Virus record (IMG/VR): IMGVR_UViG_3300008450_000372
Span: 1 to 26,959 of that record
Reading direction: 5' to 3' (one strand)
Source: a virus
DNA: 26,959 nucleotides
Positions within the stretch are counted from its first letter, which is position 1; the number at the start of each line of letters is the position of its first letter. This document shows positions 13,967 to 22,845 of the stretch, in pieces. The notes beneath the pieces are model-generated. The model saw only the letters and a list, made by a program, of their open reading frames with translations, did no database searches and was not told the DNA's origin. The translations under genes were made by a program, and so were the position numbers.

Positions 13967-15907
13967 ATGAATTTGGAAGCTTTAATACTCAAACAAATGC
14001 TGTTAGAACAGGACGAAGAGACAGAAAAAAGGCCCGAAGAAAAAAAGGATTTAACACCTTTCGAAGAGGATCCCATGGGCTTTATACTCAAGAAGTATAG
14101 CACGCTCAACGAGTTGCTTACAGAGCTGATGACAGGTTCTTTTAAAGAGTATTTAGATGCCATATTCATAGTTGCACCCAAACCAACCACCTTTAAAATA
14201 CTATTACACAACGGTCAATACTTTTTTTTAACGTATTTGGGTAAAGCTTACGAAGCGACAATATCTGGTAAGAAGTACTATTTGATGACAACCGGAGAAA
14301 AACAGTTGTGCATGCAAGCAATAGCAAGACTTCTTAGATTCGGTTCTCCGCTAAAAACAAAAGGACCCGAAGGCGCTGAAAAGGGTACAGAAGGAGTAGA
14401 AGACACAAGCGTAGAAGAACCAGAAACCGAAACACCTCCGGCAGAAGGAGGCGAGGAATTAAAAGAGAACAACATAGCCAAAAGAATAATAGAGAGCTAC
14501 ATACTGAAAGAAGAAAAAGCAGAAGAGGATATATTAGCGGCTTTGAAAAAGAACAAAAACGTAGCTTTAATGCAACCAGTAGCTGCAAAGCACCAGGGAG
14601 GTTCAAAATATAAAGTGTATTTAAAAGGAATAAACCCCACAGACAGAAAAGCAAGAGTTGATCTACTAGCTCAATTAACAGGACTTAGCAACGTAAAAGT
14701 TATAAAAAAAGGAGCTAAACTATCTCATGATGATTACGCAGAAGTAAGAGTACCATCTGGAACTTTTAAAGTTTATTTTAAGGGGTCCTCAGAGACAGCT
14801 ACTTCTACAAACGTAAAAGAAGGTCTTGTGATGTCTTTTTATTACAGTAGCATAGAAGAACCTATAACATTAGAAAACTTTGACTCGTCTGTAAAAGCAG
14901 CTATATCAGCCACAAATAGAAATAAAGATATAGACGCTAATCTTAAAGAAGAACTTACAACCTATTTAAGAGGCATACAAAAAAATAAAGACAACGTTAA
15001 AACGCTTAATCAACCACTATCTCAAGCGCTAACGATAAAATCAGCTTATCCTGATGCAAGATTGGTAAGATCTGGCATATTTAACGCGTACAGATCAGAA
15101 GCGCAACAACAATTAAAAATGCCTGCAGATAAGTGGTGTCCTGGAGATGTGTATGTGTTATTAAATTCCGCAGAAGCAGAAACGATATTAGCATTAGCAA
15201 AGGAACAAGACAATCCAGCTTCATTCATAGAGATACTCAACGATGCATTTAACGAAAACTGGGGATCTAAAGAAGCACCTATGACAGCTGTTTCTCTAAA
15301 GTTCGAAAAAGCTCAAGGAGGTAAAGCAAAAGCTTACTTCGAAAAATTTAGAGCAATAAAAGACGACTATAACCTAACAAAGGACGAGATAAACTACAAA
15401 GAAAAGAATTACATAGACGGTATACAGAGGCTAAGAAAAGTGATTCAAAGCAAAGTAAGAGGTGTAAAAGACATAAAATATATTCTACCCGCTGGAGATA
15501 AACTTGAAAAAAACATAGATAAACTTAGAGGTAAATACGCCGCATTAAAAGCGCTTAATTTCTTCTTTGATCAACTTGATAAGTCAGAATACGACGATGG
15601 CCTTGTGGCTCTAGTAGCTTTTGCAATGTCGCTTTCCGACACTTCTCCTGCGTTTTTCAAAGTAGTTGCAAGTTCATCCGGTCAACCAACAAAACCAGAA
15701 ACATACCCTCGCGGTGGATCTTTAGCGCTGTTCATGGAAAACAACAAGATCATGCCTATAGAGATAGTAGACGAACCAAGTTTCGGTGGCCTTAAGATAG
15801 ACATGACAGTTAGTAAAGGCGGAGATCCCTACAGAATAAACCTTGTAGCAAGAAACAACGGTGGCGTACAAGGAACAATAGAAATAGCGAGTGTAAAACC
15901 ACAATAA
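13967..15907 (+). CDS. Large unknown protein, candidate virion component
   Basis: A 646-residue protein. It starts MNLEALILKQMLLEQDEETE, an LxE leader (L12-L13-E14) followed by acidic residues. A first domain reaches about residue 125; a low-complexity acidic Pro/Glu/Gly linker (residues about 126-166) follows. Then a second leader-like segment NIAKRIIESYILKEE occurs at 169-183 (L180-K-E182). The C-terminal part of about 460 residues contains KMPADKWCPGDVYVLLN and a beta-rich end. I do not recognise a fold. Its size, leader and late element suggest a virion or packaged protein. The internal leader may mark a fusion of two former proteins. Confidence 0.65.
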   Translation: MNLEALILKQMLLEQDEETEKRPEEKKDLTPFEEDPMGFILKKYSTLNELLTELMTGSFKEYLDAIFIVAPKPTTFKILLHNGQYFFLTYLGKAYEATISGKKYYLMTTGEKQLCMQAIARLLRFGSPLKTKGPEGAEKGTEGVEDTSVEEPETETPPAEGGEELKENNIAKRIIESYILKEEKAEEDILAALKKNKNVALMQPVAAKHQGGSKYKVYLKGINPTDRKARVDLLAQLTGLSNVKVIKKGAKLSHDDYAEVRVPSGTFKVYFKGSSETATSTNVKEGLVMSFYYSSIEEPITLENFDSSVKAAISATNRNKDIDANLKEELTTYLRGIQKNKDNVKTLNQPLSQALTIKSAYPDARLVRSGIFNAYRSEAQQQLKMPADKWCPGDVYVLLNSAEAETILALAKEQDNPASFIEILNDAFNENWGSKEAPMTAVSLKFEKAQGGKAKAYFEKFRAIKDDYNLTKDEINYKEKNYIDGIQRLRKVIQSKVRGVKDIKYILPAGDKLEKNIDKLRGKYAALKALNFFFDQLDKSEYDDGLVALVAFAMSLSDTSPAFFKVVASSSGQPTKPETYPRGGSLALFMENNKIMPIEIVDEPSFGGLKIDMTVSKGGDPYRINLVARNNGGVQGTIEIASVKPQ

Positions 15908-15941
15908 AAATAAATGTATTAAAATTAAAAAATAATTGTTA

Positions 15942-15949
15942 CATTTATA
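15942..15949 (+). promoter_or_regulatory. Degenerate late promoter-like element CATTTATA
   Basis: CATTTATA, one mismatch from TATTTATA, 8 bases before the ATG at 15958 in a short A/T-rich gap. Weaker than the other copies. Confidence 0.3.
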
Positions 15950-15957
15950 AAAAAGTT

Positions 15958-16431
15958 ATGAACATATTCTATTTACACGAAGATCCAATCTTGGCAGCAA
16001 GAGATCTGTGCGATCAACACATTCTAAAAATGGGTATAGAATCTGCGCAAATGCTGTCAACTGCACACTGGGCCACAGGCGGCCAAGCTCCATACAAAAA
16101 AGCTCACCTAAATCACCCATCGACAAAGTGGGTTAGAGAATCAATACAACACTATAGGTGGTTGGTATACCACGCTGAAGAGATATTTAACATATACACA
16201 AAGCATTACGGAAGAGTACACAAAACCCAAGGAATATTAGAGTGGCTAAAACAAAACGAGCCAAAAATACCAGACAACGGTTTTTATGCACCGCCCCAAT
16301 GTATGCCTGATGAATACAAGCAAGAGAACGCTGTAGACGCTTATAGAACGTTTTACGCCCTTGATAAAATAGTCGGTAAACAATTAACTTACAACAGGGT
16401 TAAAGCCAAACCAGAATGGCTATATAGCTAA
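15958..16431 (+). CDS. Pyrimidine dimer DNA glycosylase-like protein
   Basis: A 157-residue protein starting MNIFYLHEDPILAARDLCDQ. Recognisable stretches are HILKMGIESAQMLSTAHWAT, HLNHPSTKWVRESIQHYRWL and MPDEYKQENAVDAYRTFYAL. This is the pattern of a T4-like phage family often annotated as pyrimidine dimer DNA glycosylase or related. It would excise UV dimers. The size is similar to T4 endonuclease V (138 residues), but the sequence family differs, and the catalytic residue cannot be assigned with certainty. It stands alone between a large unknown gene and the spanin-like pair, with its own weak late element. Confidence 0.55.
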   Translation: MNIFYLHEDPILAARDLCDQHILKMGIESAQMLSTAHWATGGQAPYKKAHLNHPSTKWVRESIQHYRWLVYHAEEIFNIYTKHYGRVHKTQGILEWLKQNEPKIPDNGFYAPPQCMPDEYKQENAVDAYRTFYALDKIVGKQLTYNRVKAKPEWLYS

Positions 16432-16437
16432 TACACA

Positions 16438-16445
16438 TATTTATA
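16438..16445 (+). promoter_or_regulatory. Candidate late promoter element TATTTATA
   Basis: TATTTATA 17 bases before the ATG at 16463. The region between the element and the start is A-rich (AAGTTTAAAACAA) without a Shine-Dalgarno sequence. It could drive the spanin-like pair, terminase and portal genes. Confidence 0.5.
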
Positions 16446-16462
16446 GATAAAGTTTAAAACAA

Positions 16463-16834
16463 ATGAATTTATTCAATTCTTTAAAGAAGATCAGCGAAAA
16501 GTGGCTAAAACCAGTTTCTTTTATAGTTGGCTGCCTTTTATTTTTGTACATTTTTATTGTAGTATTTACGCCAAAAACAAAAATATCTAAAGAGTCAAGG
16601 AATAAATTGGATTCTATAGAATTGCAAATACAGGCTTTGAAAAAACAGCAAGTAAAACAAGACTCGTTGCTTACAGTTGAATCTAACGAAAGAGTCGCTA
16701 TCGATAAACAGTTAGAAACGGTAAACAATAAAACTACAATCATTAGAGAGTATTACATAGAAAAATCAAAAGAAGTTTCGAACTACAACTCCACACAGTT
16801 AGACTCATTTTTCAGATCAAGATACGGATACTAA
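16463..16834 (+). CDS. Membrane-anchored coiled-coil protein, i-spanin-like
   Basis: A 123-residue protein. The first 19 residues are polar and basic, residues about 19-37 (SFIVGCLLFLYIFIVVF) form one transmembrane helix, and about 80 residues of coiled coil follow (SIELQIQALKKQQVKQDSLL) ending FFRSRYGY. This N-in, periplasm-out topology matches Rz-type inner-membrane spanins. It lies 13 bases before a second small secreted or membrane protein. The end pattern IIREYYIEKSKEVSNYNSTQ is a shape seen in Rz-like proteins of Bacteroidetes phages. Spanin function is inferred from topology and pairing. Confidence 0.5.
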   Translation: MNLFNSLKKISEKWLKPVSFIVGCLLFLYIFIVVFTPKTKISKESRNKLDSIELQIQALKKQQVKQDSLLTVESNERVAIDKQLETVNNKTTIIREYYIEKSKEVSNYNSTQLDSFFRSRYGY

Positions 16835-16847
16835 AAATTAAAAAAAC

Positions 16848-17252
16848 ATGAAAAGCATCTTCATCTCCATATTCACAATTTTTTTATTATCTTTTGCAGA
16901 AAAAGCCAAATCGCAAGACACCATAAAAATACCAGTATTTGTAGCTAAACAGATAGCCAAAGATCTAGTATCTTACGATAGCGCTAGAGCAGAGCTGCTT
17001 TTATCAAAACAGAGGATAGACTTACTAAATTTAAAAGTTGATTCTTACAACAAAAGCATTTCAGTGTATCAAGAGAAAGAGGTTAACTACGTAAATCAGC
17101 TAAATTTATCTGCGGCTAAGTTGGACATTTGGAAGAAAGAATACAACGACTTGGCTAACAGATACAGATCACTGAAGTTAAAAAATACAAGAACACAGAT
17201 AATAGCTGGTGTATTGGTAGGAACTCTAACTTACTTTGCTATAAAACGTTAA
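16848..17252 (+). CDS. Exported coiled-coil protein with C-terminal TM segment
   Basis: A 134-residue protein. The N-terminus MKSIFISIFTIFLLSFAEKA is a signal peptide with a plausible cleavage near SQDT. A central coiled coil (LLLSKQRIDLLNLKVDSYNK) follows, then a C-terminal transmembrane helix IIAGVLVGTLTYFA with a basic end. There is no lipobox cysteine, so it is not a classical o-spanin or u-spanin lipoprotein. Its arrangement (export signal, coiled coil, C-terminal anchor) and place next to the Rz-like gene suggest a partner in lysis. Another role in virion or envelope is possible. The terminase gene starts 6 bases later. Confidence 0.5.
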   Translation: MKSIFISIFTIFLLSFAEKAKSQDTIKIPVFVAKQIAKDLVSYDSARAELLLSKQRIDLLNLKVDSYNKSISVYQEKEVNYVNQLNLSAAKLDIWKKEYNDLANRYRSLKLKNTRTQIIAGVLVGTLTYFAIKR

Positions 17253-17258
17253 CAAAAC

Positions 17259-18851
17259 ATGAGTACACCGAACGTTGATTTAAGGGACAGAATAAAAGAG
17301 GAGTTTGTTAAGTGCGCCTCTGATCCTGTGTATTTCATGAGAAAGTACTACATGATACAACACCCCACAAGGGGAAGACAGCTGTTCGATCTTTACGAAT
17401 TCCAAGAAAAAGTACTTAAGATATACCAAAACCAAGAGTATGTAATAATAAACAAATCGAGGCAGTTGGGTATATCCACTCTAGTTTCGGCTTATTCGCT
17501 ATGGATGATGCTGTTTAATAAAGATAAGAACGTTCTTGTGGTTGCTACTACGCAATCAACAGCAAAAAACATGGTAACCAAAGTGCGATTTGCGTATCAG
17601 AATTTGCCAACCTGGTTAAAAATAGGTCACACTGAAGACAACAGGCTTAGTTTAAGGTTAACAAACGGTTCTCAAATAAAAGCTGTATCAGCCGCCGGTG
17701 ACGCAACACGTTCAGAAGCGGTATCGTTGCTTGTCATAGACGAAGCTGCGTTCATAGATCGTATCGAAGAGATATTTACCGCAGCTCAACAAACTCTTGC
17801 AACAGGCGGTCGATGCATAGCTCTTTCTACGCCAAACGGAATAGGTAACTGGTTTCACAAGACATACACCAAAGCCCAGAAGAAAGAAAACAATTTCACC
17901 CCCGTAAGCTTGCCCTGGAGAGTACACCCAGAAAGAGACGAGACTTGGAGAGAGCAACAAACAAAGGAGTTGGGCGTAAGAAACGCAGCACAAGAGTGCG
18001 ATTGCGATTTCGCCACTTCAGGAAACAGTTACATAGAACCGGACATACTAACCCACTACGAATTGAACACGGTGAGCGAGCCTTTCGAAAGACGTGGAAT
18101 GGACAAGGCCCTTTGGATTTGGGAATATCCCGATCCAGTGAAACACTACATGTTGATAGCTGACGTTGCGCGTGGAGACGGAAGCGACTATTCTGGCTTT
18201 CACGTAATAGACATAGAAACAATAACCCAAGTCGCAGAGTACAAAGCGCAAATAGATACAAGAGAGTACGCGAACATTCTTTTAGCGACAGCGAACGAAT
18301 ACAATCAAGCTTTATTGGTAGTAGAAAACGCAAACATAGGTTGGGACGTAGTTCAAACCCTAGTTGAAAGGAATTACACAAACTTGCACTACGGTCACAG
18401 GGCAGACAGCGACGGTAGCTTTGAAAAATACGTAGACAGATTCGATAGAGCTGCAGGACTAGTTCCAGGGTTCAGTACAACTCAAAAAACAAGACCGCTT
18501 GTACTAGAAAAAATGAGAGATTTTATAGAAAACAAAGTGTGTACAATAAGATCTGTAAGACTGTTAGAAGAGTTGCGTGTATTTATATGGAAGAACGGTA
18601 AACAACAAGCGATGCAGGGGTACAACGATGATCTAGTGATGAGCTTCGCAATAGGCATGTACCTTAGAGAGACTTCTTTGAGATTCAAAAAAACAATGAA
18701 CAACTTGACTAGCGCTACGATAAACAACATAAGTAAAACTAGTCAACCAAACTCTTACTATAACCCAAACAGTTACTATAACGATCCTTGGAGCATGAGC
18801 ATAGCAACTCCACAAGGAAGCGAAAATATAGACATTAGCTGGTTAATATAA
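17259..18851 (+). CDS. 17: Terminase large subunit (gp17)
   Basis: A 530-residue protein with the two domains of T4 gp17. In the ATPase domain the adenine and Walker A region is NKSRQLGISTLVSAY (Walker A about S67-T74), Walker B is LLVIDEAAF (E162 as catalytic glutamate) and the coupling motif is ALSTPNG. In the nuclease domain acidic residues D302 (IADVARGDGSDYSG), E356 (LLVVENANIGWD) and D457/D458 (GYNDDLV) form the RNase H-like metal site. It pumps DNA into the prohead and cuts the concatemer. It is slightly shorter than T4 gp17 (610 residues). The portal gene begins 4 bases downstream, as expected for packaging partners. Confidence 0.92.
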   Translation: MSTPNVDLRDRIKEEFVKCASDPVYFMRKYYMIQHPTRGRQLFDLYEFQEKVLKIYQNQEYVIINKSRQLGISTLVSAYSLWMMLFNKDKNVLVVATTQSTAKNMVTKVRFAYQNLPTWLKIGHTEDNRLSLRLTNGSQIKAVSAAGDATRSEAVSLLVIDEAAFIDRIEEIFTAAQQTLATGGRCIALSTPNGIGNWFHKTYTKAQKKENNFTPVSLPWRVHPERDETWREQQTKELGVRNAAQECDCDFATSGNSYIEPDILTHYELNTVSEPFERRGMDKALWIWEYPDPVKHYMLIADVARGDGSDYSGFHVIDIETITQVAEYKAQIDTREYANILLATANEYNQALLVVENANIGWDVVQTLVERNYTNLHYGHRADSDGSFEKYVDRFDRAAGLVPGFSTTQKTRPLVLEKMRDFIENKVCTIRSVRLLEELRVFIWKNGKQQAMQGYNDDLVMSFAIGMYLRETSLRFKKTMNNLTSATINNISKTSQPNSYYNPNSYYNDPWSMSIATPQGSENIDISWLI

Positions 18852-18855
18852 AAAT

Positions 18856-20787
18856 ATGGCAGAAGAACAAAAAAAACCCGAAAACAATCTATTTAGCGCT
18901 CTGAGAAGACTATTCTCTACCGATGTAATCATTCGTAACGAAGGCGGTGGAATGGTAAAAGTCATCGATAGCGATAAGATACAAACGTCAGGCGTAATAC
19001 AGACGAACAGTCTTATAGATAGATTCCATAAAGTCTACACAACGTCAACAGCGTACGGTGTTAACATGAACTTGGCGCAAAACTACCAATCAGCGAGAGT
19101 TCAGATATACGCAGATTACGACGCGATGGACACAGACGCTATCATCGCTTCCGCGTTGGACATCATCGCTGACGAGTGTACGTTGAAGAACGAGCAAGGA
19201 GAAGTGCTACAGATACGGTCTTCTGACGAAAACATCCAAAAGCTTCTTTACAACTTGTATTACTCTATACTAAACGTAGAGTTTACTCTGTGGTCTTGGA
19301 TAAGAAACATGTGTAAATACGGTGATTTTTACATAAAACTGGAAATAGCAGAGGGTTTCGGAGTGTACAACGTGATCCCGTTCTCTGCCTACAACATAGT
19401 TAGACAAGAGGGGTACAACATAAAAAACCCAAGCGAAGTTAGATTTAAGTACGATCCAAACGCAGCTATCGCATCTACCACAGGTTACGGCTCAGCTTTC
19501 AACAACCAAGATACTGGCATCTTCTTCGATAACTACGAGATGGCGCATTTCAGACTCACAGGCGACGTTAACTACCTGCCTTACGGTAGATCTTATTTGG
19601 AGCCAGCAAGAAAGCTGTTTAAGCAGTATACGCTTATAGAAGACGCCATGTTGATTCACAGGATAGTAAGAGCCCCAGAAAGACGAGTGTTCTACGTTAA
19701 CGTTGGTGCTATACCTCCAAACGAAGTAGAAAACTACATGCAAAGGATGATCAATAAGATGAAAAAAACTCCTTTGATAGATCCCCAGACAGGCGATTAC
19801 AACCAAAAGTACAACGTGCAAAACATGCTCGAGGACTACTTCATACCTGTAAGAGGCAACGATCAGGCCACAAGAATAGACACAGCGAAGGGTCTGGATT
19901 ACAACGGTATCGAAGACGTTGCGTACTTTAGAGAGAAACTTTTTGCAGCGTTGAAGGTACCAAAGGCTTTCATGGGATACGAAAAGGATTTGACAGGTAA
20001 AGCGACCCTAGCAGCAGAAGACATACGATTTGCAAGAACCGTAGAAAGGATACAAAGGATCATAGTTTCAGAATTGACTACGATCGGTTTGATCCACCTA
20101 TACGCTCACGGATACACGAACGAATCAGCTGCCAACTTCACAATATCGTTAACAAATCCGTCTATCATATACGATCAAGAAAGGATTGCGTTATTCAAAG
20201 AAAAGATAGACTTAGCAAGACAAGCGATGGAAGGTCAATTGTTACCAAGAGACTTCATATACGATAAAGTATTCCACTTCTCTGAAGATCAATACCTAGA
20301 GCTGGAAGACATGATACTAGAAGACCAAAAACGTCTATTCAGATACAAACAAATAGCTGAAGAAGGCAACGATCCATCAGAAACAGGACAAGCGTTCGGT
20401 ACTCCTCACCAATTGGCCAGTCTTTACGGAGGCAAAGGTGATATGCCACTTGACGTACCGACAGGATACGATGAAAATAAACCTAAAGACGAATACAAAT
20501 CCCCAGGCCGTCCCCAAAAGCACAAATCTATACGTGGCACAGACGCTAGTTCTTTTGGAAGAGACGCAATGGGTACTTACGATTTAAAATCAAACGCTGA
20601 AACAGGAGAAGATAACATGAAACCTGAATACCGTGGAGGTCCTTTAGCTTTCGAAAACTCTAACAGCGAATTTTACAAAAACAAAAAAATGTTAGATTCA
20701 ATGTTTTCTTCAAAATCAAGAAAAACAAAATTATTTGAAGAGAGCGATATATTAAACGAAGATAACATATTAACAGATCCGGAGTAA
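18856..20787 (+). CDS. 20: Portal protein (gp20)
   Basis: A 643-residue protein. Residues about 12-60 (LFSALRRLFSTDVIIRNEGG and onward) are the usual start of marine T4-like gp20. The wing and stem are recognisable by HRIVRAPERRVFYVNVG, LEDYFIPVRGND, GLDYNGIEDVAYFREKLFAA and FMGYEKDLTGKATLAAED. The portal forms the dodecameric ring at the head vertex on which terminase and the neck dock. It is about 120 residues longer than T4 gp20 (524). The extra C-terminus (from about 520) is polar and disordered, with GDMPLDVPTGYDEN and an L-F-E site near the end, which could be a prohead protease target. Confidence 0.92.
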   Translation: MAEEQKKPENNLFSALRRLFSTDVIIRNEGGGMVKVIDSDKIQTSGVIQTNSLIDRFHKVYTTSTAYGVNMNLAQNYQSARVQIYADYDAMDTDAIIASALDIIADECTLKNEQGEVLQIRSSDENIQKLLYNLYYSILNVEFTLWSWIRNMCKYGDFYIKLEIAEGFGVYNVIPFSAYNIVRQEGYNIKNPSEVRFKYDPNAAIASTTGYGSAFNNQDTGIFFDNYEMAHFRLTGDVNYLPYGRSYLEPARKLFKQYTLIEDAMLIHRIVRAPERRVFYVNVGAIPPNEVENYMQRMINKMKKTPLIDPQTGDYNQKYNVQNMLEDYFIPVRGNDQATRIDTAKGLDYNGIEDVAYFREKLFAALKVPKAFMGYEKDLTGKATLAAEDIRFARTVERIQRIIVSELTTIGLIHLYAHGYTNESAANFTISLTNPSIIYDQERIALFKEKIDLARQAMEGQLLPRDFIYDKVFHFSEDQYLELEDMILEDQKRLFRYKQIAEEGNDPSETGQAFGTPHQLASLYGGKGDMPLDVPTGYDENKPKDEYKSPGRPQKHKSIRGTDASSFGRDAMGTYDLKSNAETGEDNMKPEYRGGPLAFENSNSEFYKNKKMLDSMFSSKSRKTKLFEESDILNEDNILTDPE

Positions 20788-20796
20788 ATAATCATA

Positions 20797-20804
20797 TATT
20801 TATA
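20797..20804 (+). promoter_or_regulatory. Candidate late promoter element TATTTATA
   Basis: TATTTATA in the 36-base gap after the portal gene and 19 bases before the ATG at 20824. Context is CATATATTTATAGGTAG. Confidence 0.5.
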
Positions 20805-20823
20805 GGTAGAATCTAATCACAAT

Positions 20824-21672
20824 ATGGCAGTTAAACACAGCAAATATAGAAACACAGCAATTCTGTTTGAATTGTTGGTTAGACAAACAACATCTGACTT
20901 ACTACAAAACAGGGATTCGAAGTCTGTTAAGATTTTAAAAAAGTATTTTAGTAATACAGAGTTAGGTAAAGAGTACGCTCTGTACAGTTCGTTTAACACT
21001 ACGCCCAAGTTAACAGAGGGAAAAGCTGAAATGTTCATAAGCACAGTTTTGGACCAAAGAAAAAAATTGGATCAAGAAAAATTGGACAGATTGAAGTATA
21101 ACTTGATAAAAGAGATCAAAAGCAATTACGATATCGATAACTTCTTCAAAGCCAAAGTTGACAATTACAAAACTTACGCGTCCATATACACAATATTTGA
21201 ATCTCACACAAACAAATCTTTCGACGTAAAGCAAGTACTTTTAAGTAAAATAAACCTACTAGAACATATAACCGAAGAGAACATCGAAAACAAACCGATA
21301 TCTTCCGTAATGGTAGAGGAGTTTATGAAAGAGGACAAAGAGATTAGACTTCTAGCTTACAAAATAATAGTTGAAAAATTCAATTCAAAGTATTCGAAAT
21401 TTTCTGAAAGACAAAAGAACGTTTTAAAAGAATACATAAACAGTGTATCCGATACAGAATACCTAAAAGCGTATCTTAACAAAACCATCAAAGAAATAAA
21501 ATCAGAGCTTGTTTCAATCAAAGATTCGGTTAAAGACGACGTTACAAGGATTAGATTGAAAGAGACTATAAAGCTTTTGGAACCAATAAAGCCAAATCAA
21601 AGCATAAAAGACGAGAACATATCTAACGTCTTACAGTACTTAGAATTGGTAGAAGAGTTAAAGAAACTTTAG
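20824..21672 (+). CDS. Conserved helical protein following portal
   Basis: A 282-residue, Lys-rich, mostly helical protein starting MAVKHSKYRNTAILFELLVR. The KYRNTAILFELLVRQ opening is a pattern I associate with a gene found after gp20 in T4-like phages of marine bacteria. No enzymatic motif is visible. By position it falls where T4 has gp67 and gp68, prohead core proteins, but it is much longer and not similar by eye. A role in prohead assembly is inferred from location only. Confidence 0.65.
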   Translation: MAVKHSKYRNTAILFELLVRQTTSDLLQNRDSKSVKILKKYFSNTELGKEYALYSSFNTTPKLTEGKAEMFISTVLDQRKKLDQEKLDRLKYNLIKEIKSNYDIDNFFKAKVDNYKTYASIYTIFESHTNKSFDVKQVLLSKINLLEHITEENIENKPISSVMVEEFMKEDKEIRLLAYKIIVEKFNSKYSKFSERQKNVLKEYINSVSDTEYLKAYLNKTIKEIKSELVSIKDSVKDDVTRIRLKETIKLLEPIKPNQSIKDENISNVLQYLELVEELKKL

Positions 21673-21683
21673 AATCAAAAAAT

Positions 21684-22844
21684 ATGCAATTTAACAACCA
21701 GTTTGCTACAATAAAACTGAGAGAAACCATCGCTGAGAACCAGGTTATCTTCTCGATAGACGACCAAAAGATAGATGATTTGTTTTCAAACGAATTTAGA
21801 GGCGATGTAGAATACGTACAAGACGGTTCAGACGTTTACTACGTGATTGATCAAAACGACTTTGAGAAGTTTGTAGACTACGTACAAAGCGTAGGATTGG
21901 ATTCGAACAACATACACGTTCACGAATACTTTAAAGAACAGGGTAACGTTACAGGAGGAGGAGAAGCGTATTTACCGGGGTTGGACGTTCCAGAAAAAAA
22001 GTACAAAGGCCAAAACGAAGGAGACGGGTACGAAAAAGTAAAGGGATTCAGAGCGGGCCACACTCCGGATAGAGGCGGTTTCCAATACAAAGATTTGTGG
22101 GACGTTAACGAAGAGTACGAAACAGACAAAAAGCTTAAAGTAACTCTTAAAGGTAACATAAACTACAACAAGATAGGCGACGTAACAGACGTTTCGAAAG
22201 ACGGAAAGTACTACACACTACAATTCAAAAACGGGAAAACAGCTATATATCACCAATCAGACTTAACTAAACCCGCTGCACAAAAATCTTTTGAAGAGAA
22301 ACCAAGACTAGACATAAGCGAAGAGGATATACAAGAGGCGTACGTACCAGACAACATAAAGAATTTTGCTAAAAGAAAACAGATTACTGGCATTGTAAAT
22401 CAAGTAGCTCGTTGGGCTGAAAAAGCAGGTAAACGCATTGTTGGTGGAACAGCTGTTGGTAAAAATTATAGTACATTAATACTAGATTTAACTTATCAAG
22501 GCGGAGAAGTACGCATCAATACAGATGATGAAACTATTGAAGTTAATGGAGATTGGGTTGACAGCTACCAGGGCTTTGTAGCTGCTTTAAGCGATGAATC
22601 ACTAAACGAAAACTACCACCGCTTCAAGAAAGAGACTGTAACCAGAAGCAAAGAGCAGCAGATGCACGAAGCCATTAAATTGGTGCGCAAGAAGCTGTAC
22701 GAAGCTGAGAAGGTTATGGATTACGTAAACACAATGAAAGAAGAGCTTGGACTACGCGAATACAAGGGTCACACAAGCAAACTGATGGAGAAGCTTCAAG
22801 TATCCATCTCCGAGATATACAAAAAATACAAATCAATAAAGTAA
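21684..22844 (+). CDS. Unknown head-region protein with mosaic interior
   Basis: A 386-residue protein. N-terminus MQFNNQFATIKLRETIAENQ contains an I-A-E site at 16-18. A central segment KVTLKGNINYNKIGDVTDVS suggests a small SH3/KOW-like beta-barrel. Residues about 228-305 (KRKQITGIVNQVARWAEKAG and onward) are encoded with clearly different codon choice (see findings). The C-terminal 80 residues are a coiled coil (EQQMHEAIKLVRKKLYEAEK, then VNTMKEELG), with an L-Y-E site. The gene lies between the portal and protease genes, so a prohead core or scaffold-associated role is plausible; no family is certain. Confidence 0.6.
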   Translation: MQFNNQFATIKLRETIAENQVIFSIDDQKIDDLFSNEFRGDVEYVQDGSDVYYVIDQNDFEKFVDYVQSVGLDSNNIHVHEYFKEQGNVTGGGEAYLPGLDVPEKKYKGQNEGDGYEKVKGFRAGHTPDRGGFQYKDLWDVNEEYETDKKLKVTLKGNINYNKIGDVTDVSKDGKYYTLQFKNGKTAIYHQSDLTKPAAQKSFEEKPRLDISEEDIQEAYVPDNIKNFAKRKQITGIVNQVARWAEKAGKRIVGGTAVGKNYSTLILDLTYQGGEVRINTDDETIEVNGDWVDSYQGFVAALSDESLNENYHRFKKETVTRSKEQQMHEAIKLVRKKLYEAEKVMDYVNTMKEELGLREYKGHTSKLMEKLQVSISEIYKKYKSIK

Positions 22845-22845
22845 C

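Noticed and set aside
17259-17303. I-K-E-E near the terminase N-terminus as another leader
   Set aside because: This segment belongs to the conserved gp17 start (IKEEFVKCASDP), lacks the hydrophobic leader character, and terminase is not a packaged head protein. It shows that the (L/I)xE motif alone is weak evidence.
18580-18587. TATTTATA followed by ATGG inside the terminase gene, identical in context to the copy before 6997
   Set aside because: The ATG is out of frame with terminase and meets a stop after four codons, and the element sits inside a conserved coding region, so it is probably a chance match.
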